Shown piece after piece: positions 1 through 7,354 of a DNA stretch of 64,000 nucleotides. The translations under genes were made by a program, and so were the position numbers. How positions within the stretch are numbered: the stretch's first letter is position 1; each line of letters begins with the position of its first letter. This stretch comes from Rhizobium redzepovicii (GTDB lineage Bacteria; Pseudomonadota; Alphaproteobacteria; Rhizobiales; Rhizobiaceae), in NCBI RefSeq assembly GCF_019793435.1, contig NZ_JAILYH010000009.1, positions 124,001 through 188,000 on the forward strand, written 5' to 3'. Below the pieces are notes generated by a model that saw only the letters and a list, made by a program, of their open reading frames with translations, made no database searches and was not told the origin of the DNA.

Positions 1-1449
1 CGGTCCGACCACCGCCATGCGATCGTCGGCGCGGCCCATGCGCGCAGTTCCCGCCGGATGGAACACTGTTTTGGCTGATTGGCGGATGTAATCGCGCAAA
101 GCCTCCGGATCCTTTTCGGTCCCAGGCTTCGGCAGCACGCGGCGCTTCACCAGCTTGGCAAGCGCCGGCGCATCGAGGATGCGGATCGCCGTTTCGACAC
201 CGCGCACCAGCGTCTCGATATCGGCGGGATCGGAAAGCAGATTGGCGTTGAAATCCGTCTGCTCCCTGGGATCGGCGCTCTTCAGCTTGATCCAGCCGCG
301 CGACCGCGGCCGCAGATAACACGGCCCGATGCTGAGACCGTGGCCGGGCTCCGGTTCGCGGTCGACGAAGCCGATCAGCACCGGCAGGACATGGAACTGT
401 ACATCCGGCTGGCCGGTGCCTGCGGTATCGACGAAGCCGCCGCACTCGACGACGTTCGATGACAGCAGCCCGCGACGCGAGGTGAGGTAACGCAGCATGT
501 GGCCGGCGGCACGCAGACCCTTGTCATGACCGAGGATCGAGATCGGCTCGCGCGTCTCGCCCTGCACCGGCACTTCGAGATGATCTTGATAATTGGCGCC
601 GACACCAGGCAGGTCGGCAACGACCTGGATGCCGAGCGAGGTAAGATGCGCACCGTCGCCGATCCCCGACAATTGCAGGATCTTCGGCGTGGCGATGGCG
701 CCTGCGGTGAGCGCGATTTCGCGCGACGCCTTGAAGATCGTTCCATCGAGCAGTTCCACGCCGACCGCCCTCTGCCCCTCGAACAGCAGGCGCGCCACCT
801 TGCGCTCCGTCAGAACGGTGAGATTCGGCCGCTTCTCCGCTTCGCGCAAAAAGGCCTGAGCCGAACTCCAGCGCCGGCCGCCATGGGTGGTGCTCTGATA
901 GAAGCCGACACCCGCCTGATCGGCGCCGTTGAAATCGTCGTTCTGGGGAATGCCGATTTCAGTCGCCGCCTTGACGAAGGCCTCGCTCAGCGGGTGGCGG
1001 TGGCGCGGGTCGGAGACGTGCAACCCACCCTTCTTTCCGTGGAAATGGCCGTTCAGCCGCTCGTTCTGTTCCAGCGAGCGGAAAGCTGGAAGCAAGTCGT
1101 CATAGGACCACCCCTGGCAGCCCATTTGCGACCAGGTATCGTAGTCGTTGCGATGGCCGCGAATATAGATCATCGCATTCACCGAGCTGCCGCCGCCGAG
1201 CACATTTCCCTGCGGCACGATGCACGGCCGGCCGTTCAAGCCCTTGTCGGGGTTCGATGCGTAGGGATGGATGTCGATGCCCTTGCCCAGCACCTTGAAG
1301 AAGGTCGCGGGTATATGGATCCACGGATCGGCGTCGCGGCGGCCGGACTCGATCAGCAGGACCTTATGCGCCGGATTTTCCGACAGGCGGTTCGCCAGCA
1401 CGCAGCCCGAGGATCCGCCTCCGACGATGATATAATCGTAAGTCGTCAT
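1..1449 (-). CDS. GMC-family FAD-dependent oxidoreductase, 3' end cut by window edge
   Basis: A glucose-methanol-choline (GMC) oxidoreductase, a family that oxidises alcohols to aldehydes with FAD. The N-terminus carries the Rossmann motif GGGSSG near residues 10-15. The family signature GGGSSVNAM follows around residue 85, and HPAGTARMG lies at the edge of the window. About 483 residues are visible of an expected 530-550; the last conserved His/Asn segment lies outside. The ATG at 1449 is three bases after the aldehyde dehydrogenase stop, so the two are translationally close and probably act in sequence: alcohol to aldehyde to acid. BetA (choline dehydrogenase) is a relative, but nothing here fixes the alcohol. 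Family certain, substrate unknown. Confidence 0.9.
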   Translation of the reverse strand, partial: MTTYDYIIVGGGSSGCVLANRLSENPAHKVLLIESGRRDADPWIHIPATFFKVLGKGIDIHPYASNPDKGLNGRPCIVPQGNVLGGGSSVNAMIYIRGHRNDYDTWSQMGCQGWSYDDLLPAFRSLEQNERLNGHFHGKKGGLHVSDPRHRHPLSEAFVKAATEIGIPQNDDFNGADQAGVGFYQSTTHGGRRWSSAQAFLREAEKRPNLTVLTERKVARLLFEGQRAVGVELLDGTIFKASREIALTAGAIATPKILQLSGIGDGAHLTSLGIQVVADLPGVGANYQDHLEVPVQGETREPISILGHDKGLRAAGHMLRYLTSRRGLLSSNVVECGGFVDTAGTGQPDVQFHVLPVLIGFVDREPEPGHGLSIGPCYLRPRSRGWIKLKSADPREQTDFNANLLSDPADIETLVRGVETAIRILDAPALAKLVKRRVLPKPGTEKDPEALRDYIRQSAKTVFHPAGTARMGRADDRMAVVGP

Positions 1450-1452
1450 GGC

Positions 1453-2859
1453 TCAGCTCAACACCGTCTGGATCGTCGTGAATTCCTTCAGTCCTTCGGC
1501 GCCGAATTCGACGCCGATGCCGGATTGTTTGACGCCCCCGAAGGGTGCATTGGGTTGAATCGTGCCGTGCTTGTTGATCCAGACCGAGCCGCATTCGAGC
1601 TGCCTTGCATAGCGCTTGGCCTTCTCGACATCGGCAGACCAGACCGAACCGCCGAGACCCGCCGGATTCTGGTTGGCGCGGGCGATCACCTCGTCGAGAT
1701 CACTGTAACGGATGATCGGCAGGGCCGGACCGAACTGCTCCTCATCGACCAGCCGGACACCATGATCGACATCGGCAACCAGCGTGATCGGATAGAAATA
1801 GCCGGGCCGGTCCATCGGCGCGCCGCCGGTCAGAATGCGGCCGCCTTGTGTGCGCGCATCATCGACGAGATCGCGCACCTTGTTGAACTGCATTTCGTTT
1901 TGTATCGGGCCGAGGATGCTGGCCTCATCCAGGCCGTCGCCGACAGTGATCTTGCCGGCATAATCGGCAAGTGCGCTGCAGACCTCCTCATAGATGCTGT
2001 CATGCACATAGAGGCGTTTCAGCGCCGCGCAGGTCTGGCCGTTATTGATGAAGGCGCCCCAGAACAGGCCCTCGACAATGCCTTTCGGATCGACGTCGGG
2101 CAGCACGATGCCCGCATCGTTGCCGCCGAGTTCCAGCGTCAGCCGTTTCAAGGTGGCGACGGCCGAGGCCATAATTTTCTTACCGGTCTCGGTGGAACCG
2201 GTGAAGGTCATCTTGGCAATACCGGGATGAGCGGAAAGCGCAGCCCCGATGCTGTTTTCGCCGGTGATCACATTGACGACGCCGGGGGGCAGCACCTCGT
2301 TGATGATCTCGACCAGACGGATGGTCGAGAGCGGCGTCAGGGGCGACGGCTTGATGACGACGGTATTGCCGGCCCGCAGCGCCGGCACGATGTGCCAGCA
2401 GGCAATCATGACGGGCCAGTTCCAGGGCGTGATCGAACCGACGACGCCGATCGGCTTGCGGTGCAGCTCGACACGTCCTTCATTGTCATCCTGCAGGATT
2501 TCCACCGGCAGATCGAGTTCGGCCGTATGACGTGTCCAAGCGATCGCGCCGCCGATTTCAAACCGCGATCCTAGACCATTGAGCGGCTTGCCCTGCTCCC
2601 GGGTTAGGATCTGCGCCAGTTCTTCGGCGTGCTCGGCGATCTTCTCGGCAAGGGCCCGGCAGGCCGCGGCGCGCTCTTCATTCGAGGTCTGCGACCAGCT
2701 TTTGAAAGCCGCGGCGGCGGCGGCAACGGCTTGGTCGAGATCGGCTTCCCCGGCAAGCGGCATATAGCCGACGATTTCGCCGTTCGATGGATTGGCAACC
2801 GGCGCATGATGGGTCGTGGCGACAGTTTCGCCACCGATGAGCAGGGTAGACTGCTTCAC
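1453..2859 (-). CDS. NAD(P)-dependent aldehyde dehydrogenase
   Basis: A 468-residue aldehyde dehydrogenase of normal family length. It oxidises an aldehyde to the carboxylic acid through a cysteine thiohemiacetal. Visible catalytic elements are PWNWP with Asn147, cofactor-binding Lys170, the general base Glu243 in LELGGN, and the nucleophile Cys277 in NNGQTC. It lies between the AraC-type regulator and the GMC oxidoreductase on the same strand, so it most likely oxidises the aldehyde made by the latter. The ATG at 2859 is preceded by a GGGAGGAG-like ribosome site. Betaine-aldehyde and succinate-semialdehyde dehydrogenases are similar, but the substrate cannot be read from the sequence. Confidence 0.93.
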   Translation of the reverse strand: MKQSTLLIGGETVATTHHAPVANPSNGEIVGYMPLAGEADLDQAVAAAAAAFKSWSQTSNEERAAACRALAEKIAEHAEELAQILTREQGKPLNGLGSRFEIGGAIAWTRHTAELDLPVEILQDDNEGRVELHRKPIGVVGSITPWNWPVMIACWHIVPALRAGNTVVIKPSPLTPLSTIRLVEIINEVLPPGVVNVITGENSIGAALSAHPGIAKMTFTGSTETGKKIMASAVATLKRLTLELGGNDAGIVLPDVDPKGIVEGLFWGAFINNGQTCAALKRLYVHDSIYEEVCSALADYAGKITVGDGLDEASILGPIQNEMQFNKVRDLVDDARTQGGRILTGGAPMDRPGYFYPITLVADVDHGVRLVDEEQFGPALPIIRYSDLDEVIARANQNPAGLGGSVWSADVEKAKRYARQLECGSVWINKHGTIQPNAPFGGVKQSGIGVEFGAEGLKEFTTIQTVLS

Positions 2860-2961
2860 GATATTCTCCTCCCGTGAGATTGGGGAGGACTATGACTTTG
2901 GCTGGATAAGCCGTCTTGGGGAGAAACGCGCCTCGTCTTGGACGGAAGCGCAAATTGCGCG

Positions 2962-3948
2962 TCAGACCATCCGTGGCACCGCTTCGCCGGCGCGCAGCAG
3001 CTCGCTCGGCGCACAATCGAACAGTTCTTTGAAGCTGCGGTTGAAATAGGAAATGTCGTTGAAGCCGGCGGAATAGGCGACTTCGGCGATCGTTCCGGCG
3101 TGGCGCTGCTCCTTGAGCTGCTCGATCTTTTCGCGTGCAAAGCGCAGGCGCTTGTCGCGGATGACGGTGGTGCAGGTCATGCCCAGTCCCTGGAAGTCCT
3201 GCTGCAGCGTGCGGATCGAGACGCCGAGCCTCGTCGCCAGCCATTTGGCGCTGAGATCGCTCTCGGTCAGGTGTTTGTCGATCAGGATATCGACCATCTG
3301 CATGCGCCTGCCGGCACTGTCATGCAAGGAAGTCAGGCTTGCCGTCTGGATGTCGGTCGACAGAAATGCCTGGCGCGTCGTGTCGAACATCAGCTGGCGC
3401 AGATGCGGCGAGGCCGCCTCGCTTTCCGGCGTCGTCATCATCTTGGCGATCAGCGCACGCAGCATCATCGTCATCGGATCGTCGGCCGCAAGCTTGCGGG
3501 CCACGTCGAAATCCACCTTGCTGCCCGAATACATCAATTGCCGCGGCAAATGCAGGGACAGATGATTGGAGAAGTGACCGCGGAAATAGAAGGTGGTCGG
3601 CCGCGTGGAATCGACCAGAATGCATTCGCCGACATCGAGAATGTTCTGCTGGCCGGAATGCTCTACGCCGCAGGCTCCCTCGAGCTGCAGGATCAGGAAC
3701 AGATGTTCGTGGGCATCGCGGCGAATGTCGTCCCAGCCGCGATGGACATAATCGAGATCGTTGGAGACGTGGGCAAATTCCATGCCGCAGACGTCGATGC
3801 GGCTTGCCGTGCCGGTCACCTTGTCGCCCCGTTGCATCGTATGCGCGTTGAAATTCCCGCAGATATTGTGAAGGTCATCCGACCATTGATCGTAAGGCGT
3901 CGGCGACCAGGCGCGATCGACGAGGCTGCGGTTCTGCAACAGGTCCAA
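2962..3948 (-). CDS. AraC-family transcriptional regulator (FeaR-like architecture)
   Basis: About 328 residues. The N-terminal half resembles the AraC-binding-like domain found in FeaR-type regulators. The C-terminal ~100 residues are a double helix-turn-helix, with the typical end AYSAGFNDISYFNRSFKELF. FeaR-type proteins activate aromatic-amine/aldehyde oxidation genes, which suits its place upstream of the aldehyde dehydrogenase and GMC genes on the same strand. I chose a TTG start at 3948 because GGGAGG sits five bases before it. An upstream in-frame TTG at 4008 would add 20 residues but has no ribosome site. The inducer is unknown. Confidence 0.82.
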   Translation of the reverse strand: MDLLQNRSLVDRAWSPTPYDQWSDDLHNICGNFNAHTMQRGDKVTGTASRIDVCGMEFAHVSNDLDYVHRGWDDIRRDAHEHLFLILQLEGACGVEHSGQQNILDVGECILVDSTRPTTFYFRGHFSNHLSLHLPRQLMYSGSKVDFDVARKLAADDPMTMMLRALIAKMMTTPESEAASPHLRQLMFDTTRQAFLSTDIQTASLTSLHDSAGRRMQMVDILIDKHLTESDLSAKWLATRLGVSIRTLQQDFQGLGMTCTTVIRDKRLRFAREKIEQLKEQRHAGTIAEVAYSAGFNDISYFNRSFKELFDCAPSELLRAGEAVPRMV

Positions 3949-4057
3949 CTCTGCCTCCCAACAGTGTCTACACAGCTGAAGACTGCCGCAGGCCGGACTG
4001 GCCGTCAATTAAATATTTAACACATTAATCAAGAGGCTGTGCATGGGGCGGAAGCCG

Positions 4058-4525
4058 TCACTCCTCACCGCCGGTCGCGCCTTCGAGCCTCAGCGCCGTC
4101 AGCTCGTCCAGCATGTCCAGCAGTTGCTCGACCCGCTCCGCCCCGAAGCGTACGCCGATATCGGCATAGACCTTCAGGCTCTCCGGCATCACCTCGTCGA
4201 CCATTGCTCGCCCGGCAGGCGTAATCCGCAGCAGCACCCGCCGACCGTCGGCCTTGTCCTTATGTTTGGTGATGAAGCCGCGCTCTTCGAGCGAGCGGAT
4301 CATGCGCGTCAGGCTCGGTGCCAGGATCGAGGCCTTGTCCGCCACTTCGCTGGCATCGAGCGTACCTGCTTCGGAGAGCACACGGATCACCCGCCACTGC
4401 TGCTCGGTTACATCATGCGCCGCCAGGATCGGTCGGAAATGGCTCATCACCGCTTCGCGCGCCCGCAAAAGCCCGATCGCGAGCGACCGCTGGCGCTCTT
4501 GCGATGAACCCGGCAACGACGGCAT
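4058..4525 (-). CDS. MarR-family regulator, HpaR-like
   Basis: A 155-residue winged-helix MarR protein. The stretch from SLAIGLLRAREA through TEQQWRVIRVLSEAG matches what I know of HpaR, repressor of homoprotocatechuate degradation genes. The wing holds the usual D-x-R-R-V residues in KADGRRVLLRIT. The ATG at 4525 has AGGAGA at good distance; an ATG at 4555 would add ten residues. No hpa catabolic gene is in the window, so the target is uncertain: itself, the divergent Rieske/deaminase operon, or genes elsewhere. MarR proteins of this kind usually release DNA on binding an aromatic ligand. Confidence 0.82.
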   Translation of the reverse strand: MPSLPGSSQERQRSLAIGLLRAREAVMSHFRPILAAHDVTEQQWRVIRVLSEAGTLDASEVADKASILAPSLTRMIRSLEERGFITKHKDKADGRRVLLRITPAGRAMVDEVMPESLKVYADIGVRFGAERVEQLLDMLDELTALRLEGATGGEE

Positions 4526-4808
4526 CTCGCGTTTCTCCTGCTGTCCATTCTTCATCGGCGTCCGATCGTGCAATGATTGAATATCGATTCTTCGCCACAT
4601 TGAGCCGCCGCGGAAAATCGCAAGACAGCTAGTTAACACAGCAACGACCAACCACAAGCCCATCCGCTCGATCGATCGACAAGGCTTATGAGCATCGTGA
4701 CGGTCGCCGGTGTTTGCGGAGCAAACTCCGACGGCGTATCCTCGCTTCGACGATACCCCTTTCGCAAGTGCATTCAGGCGCTATGGTGTTGGAAAAACAA
4801 GGGCGAGC

Positions 4809-5075
4809 ATGAGACAAAATACAAGCCACCTCCAGGAGCGGATGACCATTGTCGGTGATCTCAAGGCTGCGTCCTTTATCCCCTGGATCCGGCGCCATGC
4901 CGCCAAGCTCGGGCTGTCGCACACCATATCCCATGCGAGTTCCATGCGGATCGAGCTCGAGCTTTCAGGACCGGAGGATTTGATCGACATGATGGAGGTG
5001 GGGTGTTCACTGGGGCCAATCGACGTATGGGTCGAGTGCATAGAACGCACTGCGAGGATGGGCGAAAAGGCCTAA
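4809..5075 (+). CDS. Acylphosphatase-like small protein lacking both catalytic residues
   Basis: An 88-residue protein with the layout of acylphosphatase: a beta-strand (TIVGDL), a helix (RRHAAKLGL), a strand (SSMRIELELSGP) and a second helix. In acylphosphatase the loop VQGVGFR supplies the phosphate-binding Arg and a later Asn completes the site. Here those places hold Ile24 (in LKAASFI) and His42, so it should not hydrolyse acyl phosphates. The start is uncertain: the ATG at 4809 has a weak AAGGGCG, and the ATG at 4842 has AGGAG too close. It precedes the Rieske operon by 126 bases on the same strand. A binding or structural role is possible; the function is unknown. Confidence 0.6.
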   Translation: MRQNTSHLQERMTIVGDLKAASFIPWIRRHAAKLGLSHTISHASSMRIELELSGPEDLIDMMEVGCSLGPIDVWVECIERTARMGEKA

Positions 5076-5163
5076 CACCATGTGCGGTTTTTGCGATGTG
5101 CATATTATTTAACCATCGTTGCCAATGCGAAAAAACTATGCAAACGTGAGGCCTTGAGCGTAT

Positions 5164-5177
5164 CGTTTTACAAAACG
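5164..5177. promoter_or_regulatory. Near-perfect palindrome upstream of the Rieske operon (candidate operator)
   Basis: CGTTTTACAAAACG has six-base arms around a two-base centre and ends 24 bases before the ATG of the Rieske gene. Its position suits a repressor site for the operon. No binding protein can be assigned; the nearby MarR regulator at 4058-4525 is one candidate. Confidence 0.35.
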
Positions 5178-5201
5178 TGGTGTAGTTCAGGAAGTCTAGT
5201 C

Positions 5202-5855
5202 ATGCCATCCGATCCGACCGGCTTTTGGACGCCAGTCGCCCTCTCCCGGGATCTGCCGGCCGCAACAGTCATGCCGGCCCGGACGGCATCTGGATCGATT
5301 GCCCTCTGGCGCAGCGCTTCGGGGCGTATATCGGCGTCGGCGGATCGCTGTCCGCATCGTGGCATGCGCTTGTCCCATGGCTTCGTGCGCGGCGAGGCGC
5401 TTTCCTGCATCTATCACGGCTGGAGTTATGGCCAGGCCGGAAACTGTCTGCGCATTCCTGCCCATCCGGGGCTGGCGCCGCCAGAAACCATCCGTGTCGC
5501 CACCCATGAGGTCGAGGAAGCGGGCAGCATGATCTGGGTGGCCGTGGGCACGCCCACTTCGAAGCCGCCGAGGCTTGATGGCCTCATTCCCCTGCGCTCG
5601 CTAACGGCGTTTGCAGGCACTGCCGCGATTGAAGCGGCGGCCGGCGTGAAGGCGAACCCTGACGGTCTTGTCGAGATCGACGCACCCACCGGCAGCCTCT
5701 GTCTGTTATTATCCGCCCAAGAAGACGGGCAGACGCTGATCCATGTGCTCCTGAAGGATGACCTCGGCCCAGCTGCGGCCATCGGCGCTTCGCGGGTTGC
5801 CGAAAGTCTGCGGCGCCGGGCTGAAGATCTTCAGAAAAAGGAGATCGCGCGGTGA
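5202..5855 (+). CDS. Stand-alone Rieske [2Fe-2S] protein
   Basis: A 217-residue protein whose first ~110 residues are a Rieske ferredoxin domain. The cluster ligands are all present: Cys50/His52 in CPHRG and Cys69/His72 in CIYHGW. A further ~100 residues without a recognised motif follow. There is no oxygenase catalytic domain and no reductase module, so this is an electron-transfer component. Its stop overlaps the start of the next gene, a Rieske oxygenase catalytic subunit that has lost its own Rieske segment, so the two gene products together restore a complete oxygenase. The ATG at 5202 has AGGAAG upstream; a longer frame from 5082 has no support. No flavin reductase partner is nearby. 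Confidence 0.9.
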   Translation: MPSDPTGFWTPVALSRDLPAATVMPARTASGSIALWRSASGRISASADRCPHRGMRLSHGFVRGEALSCIYHGWSYGQAGNCLRIPAHPGLAPPETIRVATHEVEEAGSMIWVAVGTPTSKPPRLDGLIPLRSLTAFAGTAAIEAAAGVKANPDGLVEIDAPTGSLCLLLSAQEDGQTLIHVLLKDDLGPAAAIGASRVAESLRRRAEDLQKKEIAR

Positions 5856-6697
5856 GCATGCAGGCGATGATCGACGAATGGTATCCGGTTGGGCTTTTCA
5901 GTCAACTCGACAGCGCCGGTCGCAAAACGAGGCTGATGGGCGAGCCGATCGGCGTGGCGAGCGACGCCGATGGCAATGCGAGGGTAACGGGCGACGACGG
6001 CCGCGTTCTGCCGGTGCGCGTGCGTTACGGCCATGTCTGGTCCTCGCTCGGCGAGCCGAGGAAGGATATTTTCCCGATCCCCGAGGCCGACCAGCCCGGC
6101 CGCCGTTTCGTCGACGTCGGCGTGGTGCGCGTGCGCTGCTCGCCCCTGCGCGCCGTCGAGAACTTCCTCGACATTGCCCATTTCCCCTTCGTCCACACCG
6201 ACATTCTCGGCGCAGAGCCGCACACCGAGGTTCAGAACTACAAGGTCGAGATCCGCGAGGAAGAAGATGAAGTCTGGGCAACGCAGGTGAAGTTTTACCA
6301 GCCGCAGGCCGCCAAATCGGCAAGCGGCGGGATCACGACGGAATATATGTACCGCGTGCCGGCACCGACTTGCTCCGTGCTCTACAAGACCTGCCCGCCG
6401 CGCCCGAGCGAGTGGGATGTCATCACGCTCTTCGTGCAGCCGCTGGCCGAGGACCTGTGCGACGTCTGGCCGTGGATGGCGCTTTTCGATGACGAGACCG
6501 CGATGACCGACCTCATCCACTTCCAGCAGACGATCTTCCTGCAGGACCGGTCGATCCTGGAAAACCAGATCCCGTCGCTTCTGCCGCTCGATCCCGGCAT
6601 GGAAATCCCGACGCGGGCCGATCTCACATCGATCGCTTACCGGCGCTGGCTGAAGCGTCACAATTATACCTATGGCGCGCAGCTGGTGGCGCAATGA
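5852..6697 (+). CDS. Rieske-type oxygenase catalytic subunit lacking the Rieske domain (NdmC-like)
   Basis: 281 residues. The mononuclear-iron domain is intact: Asp107, His110 and His115 in NFLDIAHFPFVH, with the third ligand probably Asp232 in FLQDRSILENQ. The N-terminus starts like a vanillate demethylase-type oxygenase (EWYPVG...RLMGEPIGV) but passes straight to RYGHVWSSLGEP. The CxH...CxxH cluster segment is missing, and no cluster Cys/His pair exists before residue 90. NdmC, the caffeine-pathway N7-demethylase subunit, has the same organisation and a size of about 31 kDa, and takes its Rieske domain from the reductase NdmD. Here the preceding gene can supply it. The GTG start at 5852 overlaps that gene's stop and has AGGAG. 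Likely an N- or O-dealkylase releasing formaldehyde; substrate inferred only. Confidence 0.85.
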   Translation: MSMQAMIDEWYPVGLFSQLDSAGRKTRLMGEPIGVASDADGNARVTGDDGRVLPVRVRYGHVWSSLGEPRKDIFPIPEADQPGRRFVDVGVVRVRCSPLRAVENFLDIAHFPFVHTDILGAEPHTEVQNYKVEIREEEDEVWATQVKFYQPQAAKSASGGITTEYMYRVPAPTCSVLYKTCPPRPSEWDVITLFVQPLAEDLCDVWPWMALFDDETAMTDLIHFQQTIFLQDRSILENQIPSLLPLDPGMEIPTRADLTSIAYRRWLKRHNYTYGAQLVAQ

Positions 6698-7353
6698 AGC
6701 TCTACGACTACATTCTCTCCCCCAGCTGCTACAAGGTGCGCCTGATGGCGGCGCTGACCGGCGTCAAGCTGGAACTCCGCCCGGTGGATTTCCATCCCGG
6801 CGCCGAGCATCGCGGCCCCGAGCTTCTCGCCCTCAATCCGGCAGGTTCCATTCCAATCCTGGAGGATGGAGATCTGATCCTGACCGAGTCGTCGGCAATC
6901 CTCGTCTATCTCGCCGCCAAGGCAGCACCCGAATGGCTTGGCAATGGCAAGGCCGAAGAAGCTGCAAAGGTACAGCAATGGCTGTCCTTTTCCGGCCGGC
7001 TGACGGCAAGCCTGGGCGGCGCGCGGCTTCACGAAATGCTGCTGCGGCCGGGCGATATCGGCGGGTTGCAGGCCCAGGGCATCGCCGCACTTCGCGAGCT
7101 TGAGGCGGGACTGGTCGAGCAGGGTGTTCGCGGCATGCGCTTCCTCGCAGCCGACCAGCCGACAATTGCCGACATCGCCTGCTTCCCCTATGTGGCGCTG
7201 GCGCCCGATGGAGGCGTGGCGCCGGATGCTTATCCCGCCATCCGGCTCTGGTCGCGGGCGCTACGTGCGCTCGATAGGTTTATCGAAATGCCCGGTATTC
7301 ACCGGCTGCACGAATTGAAGCCGGAACCCCAGATAGAGCCGGGCGAGGTATGA
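6694..7353 (+). CDS. Glutathione S-transferase-like protein (NdmE-like partner)
   Basis: A 219-residue GST fold. The thioredoxin-like N-terminal domain (YDYILSPSCYKVRLMAAL) has the conserved proline before a beta-strand (GSIPILED) and the glutathione-contacting ESSAILVYLA. An all-helical C-terminal domain with QPTIADIACFP follows. The start overlaps the stop of the oxygenase gene (ATGA). GSTs of this type often act as isomerases or dehalogenases. In the caffeine system, however, a GST-like protein (NdmE) is a structural partner needed to hold NdmC and NdmD together. The position directly after an NdmC-like gene favours that role; a true glutathione-dependent step is the alternative. Confidence 0.85.
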   Translation: MKLYDYILSPSCYKVRLMAALTGVKLELRPVDFHPGAEHRGPELLALNPAGSIPILEDGDLILTESSAILVYLAAKAAPEWLGNGKAEEAAKVQQWLSFSGRLTASLGGARLHEMLLRPGDIGGLQAQGIAALRELEAGLVEQGVRGMRFLAADQPTIADIACFPYVALAPDGGVAPDAYPAIRLWSRALRALDRFIEMPGIHRLHELKPEPQIEPGEV

Positions 7354-7354
7354 C

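Noticed and set aside
499..2574. A 691-codon open frame on the plus strand
   Set aside because: It lies opposite the aldehyde dehydrogenase and GMC genes, has no domain, and results from high GC in a reverse frame.
5852..6697. A broken (pseudogenised) Rieske oxygenase
   Set aside because: The missing Rieske segment is a clean in-frame loss, all iron ligands are intact, and the Rieske protein is supplied by the overlapping upstream gene.
6694..7353. Maleylacetoacetate isomerase for an aromatic pathway
   Set aside because: The GST resembles this group, but no homogentisate or gentisate ring-cleavage genes are nearby, and its overlap with the Rieske-less oxygenase fits an NdmE-like partner better.
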